Shown piece by piece: positions 60,395 to 64,000 of a DNA stretch of 64,000 nt. Both the position numbers and the translations under genes were made by a program. Origin of the DNA: Phycisphaeraceae bacterium (GTDB lineage: Bacteria > Planctomycetota > Phycisphaerae > Phycisphaerales > UBA1924); assembly GCA_023898685.1 (NCBI GenBank), contig CP060234.1:868001-932000 (forward strand), written 5' to 3'. Each line of letters opens with the position of its first letter. Position 1 is the stretch's first letter. The notes under the pieces were generated by a model. It made no database searches. It saw only the letters and a list, made by a program, of their open reading frames with translations, and was not told where the DNA came from.

Positions 60395-62107
60395 ATGACC
60401 ATCTCGATGGGGCGTGTGCGTGCCTTCTCGGCGTCCGCGTTGCTGTGCTCGTGTGGGATGTCGGTATGCGCTCAGACTCTGTTTTTCACCGAGGTGTCCG
60501 ACCAGACCGGCATCGTGGTCAATCAGGAAACGCCGGTGGACATGCCGATGCGGCTCGTGATGGCCGGCGGAGCGGTGGGTGACTTCAACAGCGACGGCTG
60601 GCAGGATTTGTTCGTGCTTTCGGGGGGCGTGGAGCCCGACCACCTGTTCATCAACAACGGCGACGGCACCTTCACCGATCGGGCGGCCGAGTGGGGCGTC
60701 GCCCTGGCGCATTTCGGCGTCGCGGCGACCTGCGCCGACTTCAACGGCGATGGGTGGATGGACATCTCGGTGTCGAGCATGGGCCCCAGCGCCGGGCTCC
60801 CGAGCGCCGGGCAGAACATGCTCTATCGCAACAACGGCGACGGCACCTTCACCGACGTCGCCGTCTCGGCCGGCGTGGCGATGCGCGTGCAGGCGCCCGA
60901 CTCGTTCGCGACGGCCTTCGGCGACTACGACAACGACGGCGACCTCGACATGTTCTCGACCGCCTACACGCTCGCGCACCAGGGCAACCGGCTCTGGCGC
61001 AACAACGGCGACGAGACCTTCACCGACGTGACCGCGATCGCGGGGCTGGACGCGATGATCCCGGAATCGGCGTCCGGGTACGTTCCGAGCTTCATCGACC
61101 TCGACATGGACGGGGCGCTCGACATCATCCTGATCGGCGACCACGGCACGAGCATGGTCTTCAAGGGCAACAGCAGCGGGACGTTCAGCAACTTCACGTC
61201 GAGCGTGAGCCGGCTGAACACCGCCAACGGGATGGGCCTTGCGATCGGCGATCTGAACGGCGACGGGCGGCTCGATTTCTACATCTCGTCGATCTACTTC
61301 TCGTTCCTCCAGACCTCGGGCAACCTGCTGTTCATCCAGCAGGCCAACGGGACGTTCCAGGAGCGGGCCCGCCTCTCGGGCGTGAACCAGTGCGGCTACA
61401 GCTGGGGCGTGCTCATGGTCGATCTCGATCACGACGGTCTCGAGGACCTTGTCGCCACCAAGAACGCCGACGGCACCCCCACGCAGATCTTCAAGGACCT
61501 GGGCGGCGTGCAGTTCGTCGATATCTCGGGCCCCTGCGGCTTCAACCACTTCGACGGCGGCCGCGGGCTGGTGAACTTCGATTACGACAACGACGGCGAC
61601 GAGGACATCGTCGTGTTCACCAACAACGGCCGCATCGGCGTGTGGCGGAACGACCTCTTCGGCGATGACATCAACAGCCTCCGCGTCAATCTCGACACAT
61701 CGGCCAGGCCGACGCTGGCGCCCGAGGGCTATCACTCGGTCGTGCGCCTCAGCCACGGCGGCGCGACGCACATGCAGGTGATCGATGGGGCGACCAATCA
61801 CTGCTCGTCCGGGGAACACGGGGCCCACTTCGGGCTGGGAGCCGACACGGCGGCCGACTGGGTCCGCGTCGAGTGGCGGGACGGGACCTCGACCACCGTC
61901 GCCGACGTGGCGGCAAACCAGGTGCTCACCGTCCGGGCCCCGTTCCACCCGGGCGATTTCAACGGCGACGACCTGCTCGACCTGAGCGACATCACCGATT
62001 TCGTCGCGGCCTTCAACGCGCGGAGCCCGTCGGCCGACCTCAACGGCGACGGGCTGCACTCGCTCAACGACCTGTCGACCTTCGTCCGCTGGTATCTCGG
62101 GCTCTGA
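60395..62107 (+). CDS. Exported FG-GAP/ASPIC-UnbV repeat protein with dockerin repeats
   Basis: This 570-residue protein has ATG 60395 and an N-terminal signal (AFSASALLCSCGMSVCAQT). Residues about 55-430 are FG-GAP/VCBS-type beta-propeller repeats with Asp-rich calcium loops (DFNSDGWQDLFV; DFNGDGWMDISV; DYDNDGDLDMFS; DLDHDGLEDLVA; DYDNDGDEDIVV). An ASPIC/UnbV segment follows (HCSSGEHGAHFGLGADTAAD; WVRVEWRDG). The C-terminus has two dockerin-like units with standard calcium loops (DFNGDDLLDLSDITDF; DLNGDGLHSLNDLSTF). It is probably surface-displayed; the ligand is unknown. Confidence 0.92.
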   Translation: MTISMGRVRAFSASALLCSCGMSVCAQTLFFTEVSDQTGIVVNQETPVDMPMRLVMAGGAVGDFNSDGWQDLFVLSGGVEPDHLFINNGDGTFTDRAAEWGVALAHFGVAATCADFNGDGWMDISVSSMGPSAGLPSAGQNMLYRNNGDGTFTDVAVSAGVAMRVQAPDSFATAFGDYDNDGDLDMFSTAYTLAHQGNRLWRNNGDETFTDVTAIAGLDAMIPESASGYVPSFIDLDMDGALDIILIGDHGTSMVFKGNSSGTFSNFTSSVSRLNTANGMGLAIGDLNGDGRLDFYISSIYFSFLQTSGNLLFIQQANGTFQERARLSGVNQCGYSWGVLMVDLDHDGLEDLVATKNADGTPTQIFKDLGGVQFVDISGPCGFNHFDGGRGLVNFDYDNDGDEDIVVFTNNGRIGVWRNDLFGDDINSLRVNLDTSARPTLAPEGYHSVVRLSHGGATHMQVIDGATNHCSSGEHGAHFGLGADTAADWVRVEWRDGTSTTVADVAANQVLTVRAPFHPGDFNGDDLLDLSDITDFVAAFNARSPSADLNGDGLHSLNDLSTFVRWYLGL

Positions 62108-62130
62108 CGGCTCATCCCCGGGGCCGGCGG

Positions 62131-62487
62131 CTAGCCAACGCGGTCGCCGGGTCGGACTCGGTCGTGTTCATCGGGCCCGATGAGCACGACCGGTCCATCC
62201 CCTTTCTCGCTGTAGACGCCCAGCACGAGCACCTCGCTCCTGACACCCGCGACGCGCCGGGGCGGGATGTTGACCAGCGCGAGCACGAGACGGCCCTCGA
62301 GCGACTCGGGGGTGTAGGCCTCGGTGATCTGGGCACTTGAAGTCCGGACGCCCAGATCGTCGCCGAGATCAACGTCAACGATGTAGGCCGGCACCCGGGC
62401 CCGCATGTTGGGCTCGACCCGCAGGACGCGTCCGACGCGGATGTCGAGCGCGTGGAAATCTTCGATGCTCGCTAATCCATCGGTCAT
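62131..62487 (-). CDS. csaA: CsaA-type tRNA-binding-domain protein
   Basis: This 118-residue protein starts at ATG 62487 (MTDGLASIEDFHALDIRVGR). The OB-fold tRNA-binding signature is complete: LDIRVGRVLRVEPN, LGVRTSSAQITEAYTPESLE and ALVNIPPRRVAGVRSEVLVL. The C-terminal VVLIGPDEHDRVRPG is typical of CsaA, a small dimeric protein described as an export-related chaperone with a MetRS-like tRNA-binding fold. It is convergent with the UnbV gene. Confidence 0.93.
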   Translation of the reverse strand: MTDGLASIEDFHALDIRVGRVLRVEPNMRARVPAYIVDVDLGDDLGVRTSSAQITEAYTPESLEGRLVLALVNIPPRRVAGVRSEVLVLGVYSEKGDGPVVLIGPDEHDRVRPGDRVG

Positions 62488-62555
62488 GGCGGAAGCGTAT
62501 CGCACGGCGGGGGGTGTTGGACGGGTCGATTCGAGAGCGACAAGGAACCAAGAGA

Positions 62556-62583
62556 AAACCGCGGGATCGTAATCCCGCGGTTT
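62556..62583 (-). terminator. Rho-independent terminator
   Basis: The perfect 12-bp stem AAACCGCGGGAT/ATCCCGCGGTTT with loop CGTA is followed on the minus strand by a short T-rich run (TTTTCTCTT). It lies 28 bases past the stop of the dockerin protein gene ending at 62611. Confidence 0.8.
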
Positions 62584-62610
62584 CCCGCAACGTGGAACCG
62601 GTTGTCGTGC

Positions 62611-64000
62611 TCAGCACCCGCCGAGGAAGCAGGTGATAAACGCGTTGATGTCGACGATGTCCCACACGCCGTAGGCCGGGGCGAGGTCGCCGCAGGGCAA
62701 GCTCCCGGTGAAGCAGGTGATGAACGCCCCGATATCGACGATGTCGAGGATGCCGTCGCCGTTGAGGTCGCAGGGGCACGGCGTCGGATCGCAGCCCGCG
62801 CTGTAGCAGAGCGCGTCGTCGTCGGCCGTGGTGTCGATGAGGAGGGCGGGGGCGTCGATCATCTTCACCAGGTAGTCGGGTGCGATGCCGTTCTGCTTGT
62901 TGAGCGCGTCGAAGTCGGCCGTGAAGCTCCATTCCAGCTCGTCGCAGCCCGTCTCGCCGGCGTCGTTGTTCTTGACGACGTAGGTCTCGCCGAACGCGAA
63001 CGGGGGCGGCGGGGTGGCGAAGTCGAACCGGCCCGTCATCGCATAGCCGCAGTCGAAGTCGGGCACGACCGATTCGCCATGCGAGACGTTGCTCACGCCG
63101 TACGCCCACATCCACTGCGGCGTGCCGACGACATCCGTGCGCCACTCCACGGCGTGCTCGGGCCCGAAGCTGCGGTTCGTGCCGGCCTGGATGATGTTCA
63201 TGTCGTTGTCGTAGCGCACGGCCGCGTAACCGGGCGAGACGAACGGCGTGATGCCGTCGGGCGAGAAGAAGCTGTATTCGCGCCCCCAGAGAACAAACCC
63301 GCCGGGATCGACCGCGACGAGGTGGGTGCCGGGCACCACGCCGGGCCCGCCGAAATCGGTGCGCCCATTCAGGATGATCCGCCCGCTCGGCGAGATATCG
63401 AGCCCGTCGCCCGTCTCGCGGACGTTGTACCCGGCCTCGCTGGTCGGGTCGAGATCGGCCGGGAAGTCGTAGTTCCAGACCCACATCGGCGCGCCGGCGC
63501 CGTCGACGCGGAGCAGGAACGCGTCCTGTGTCTGGATGACCGCCCCGCTCGGCGGCGTCGGTTCGTTGCGGACGGTCGTGCCCGAGACAACGAGCGTGCC
63601 GTTCGTCGGGTCCATCTTGATGTCGGTGAACGCGAACCGGGCGGCGATGTCGGGGTCGGTGATCGGGTCGGCGTAGAACGCGTTCCAGATCGGCGCCCCG
63701 CCCGGCCCGACATTCAGGATCAGCGGGCGGCCCAGCATGTTGCCCGTCACGTAGATCTGCCCGTTGTTGCCCTGATCGAGCGCCACGCCAGGCTGAGGGA
63801 AGTTGATCGGGTCGGTCATGAAGGTGCCGAAGTAGAACCTGTTCCACATCAGCGTGCCCGTGGCATCCAGGCGGAGAAGCAGGATCTGGACCATGGGGTC
63901 GGGCGACGATGTCGACTCGGCCGCGATGACGTAGCCCCCGTCGAACGTCTGCTGCACCGAGTAGCCGATGTCTCGCCCCGGGCCCGCCCAGCGGCGTTGC
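62611..64000 (-). CDS. Exported repeat protein with dockerin C-terminus (5' part outside window)
   Basis: The frame is open to the window edge; about 463 residues are visible. It begins within a repeat (DIGYSVQQTFDGGYVIAAES) typical of planctomycete surface proteins with tandem DGGY units. The following segments alternate QILLLRLDATGTLMWNRFYF and GGFVLWGREYSFFSP-type phrases, as in PQQ/beta-propeller-like repeat proteins. The C-terminus has two dockerin-like units: one with a standard calcium loop (DLNGDGILDIVDIGAF) and one with a degenerate loop (APAYGVWDIVDINAF), ending GGC. A 12-bp terminator follows. Confidence 0.88.
   Translation of the reverse strand, partial: QRRWAGPGRDIGYSVQQTFDGGYVIAAESTSSPDPMVQILLLRLDATGTLMWNRFYFGTFMTDPINFPQPGVALDQGNNGQIYVTGNMLGRPLILNVGPGGAPIWNAFYADPITDPDIAARFAFTDIKMDPTNGTLVVSGTTVRNEPTPPSGAVIQTQDAFLLRVDGAGAPMWVWNYDFPADLDPTSEAGYNVRETGDGLDISPSGRIILNGRTDFGGPGVVPGTHLVAVDPGGFVLWGREYSFFSPDGITPFVSPGYAAVRYDNDMNIIQAGTNRSFGPEHAVEWRTDVVGTPQWMWAYGVSNVSHGESVVPDFDCGYAMTGRFDFATPPPPFAFGETYVVKNNDAGETGCDELEWSFTADFDALNKQNGIAPDYLVKMIDAPALLIDTTADDDALCYSAGCDPTPCPCDLNGDGILDIVDIGAFITCFTGSLPCGDLAPAYGVWDIVDINAFITCFLGGC

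Overview
The window is about 70% GC chromosomal DNA from a planctomycete, most likely of the class Phycisphaerae. The evidence is: (i) surface proteins ending in dockerin-like repeats of the Phycisphaerae type (for example VLDLADINAF followed by GCP at the C-terminus); (ii) two exported proteins with a PEP-CTERM-like tail (VPAPA... or VPTPG..., hydrophobic stretch, RRR); (iii) many exported proteins of unknown family; (iv) high-GC coding with large antisense shadow frames. No rRNA, tRNA or CRISPR array was recognised. Both window ends cut genes.

Layout. 0-3.6 kb: an exported astacin-type metalloprotease and a small exported protein. 3.8-7.7 kb: rpoD and dnaG, overlapping. 7.8-10.1 kb: acylphosphatase, HAD phosphatase, TPR lipoprotein. 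10.3-17.4 kb: a carbohydrate locus (GH16/CBM6/dockerin on minus; sugar ABC ATPase and GH1 on plus) that runs directly into an octaheme cytochrome-TPR protein and a small membrane protein. 17.6-24.3 kb: AtoE-type transporter, PH-domain membrane protein, PEP-CTERM protein, membrane protein, beta-helix/PA14 protein. 24.3-28.8 kb: Dabb lipoprotein, RecJ, corrinoid adenosyltransferase, SpoIIE-type phosphatase. 28.8-35.0 kb: a minus-strand virion-head module (portal, coiled-coil scaffold-like protein, SU10-type major capsid protein, three small structural proteins, a TM/coiled-coil protein, a lipoprotein) with no terminase, integrase or tail genes. 35.2-40.8 kb: phosphohexomutase, Cys/Met PLP enzyme, TerB-like protein, FucU, and a nucleotidyltransferase-GHMP kinase fusion. 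40.8-47.8 kb: arylsulfotransferase-like dockerin protein, NuoF, PEP-CTERM protein, MazG-like protein, QueC. 47.8-55.1 kb: thioredoxin-like protein, CCA-type nucleotidyltransferase, a tandem pair of exported ClpP-fold proteins, M3 peptidase. 55.1-64 kb: LuxR-type regulator, lipoprotein, PLP decarboxylase, DJ-1 protein, FG-GAP/UnbV dockerin protein, CsaA, and a truncated dockerin protein.

How the parts fit. GH16, the MalK/MsmK-type ATPase and GH1 suggest outer cleavage of a beta-glucan, uptake of oligosaccharides and their hydrolysis inside the cell; the ABC permeases are not in the window. FucU and the adjacent fusion kinase point to handling of fucose or a related sugar. Five surface proteins share dockerin-like tails although no cohesin is visible, so the tails may be sorting or anchoring signals.

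The most unusual items are the capsid module without packaging genes, the tandem ClpP-fold pair in which one member has lost the nucleophile, the nucleotidyltransferase-GHMP fusion beside FucU, the domain inserted between the zinc motif and Met-turn of the astacin, and families of palindromic and short-period repeats that fill gene borders and have entered reading frames.
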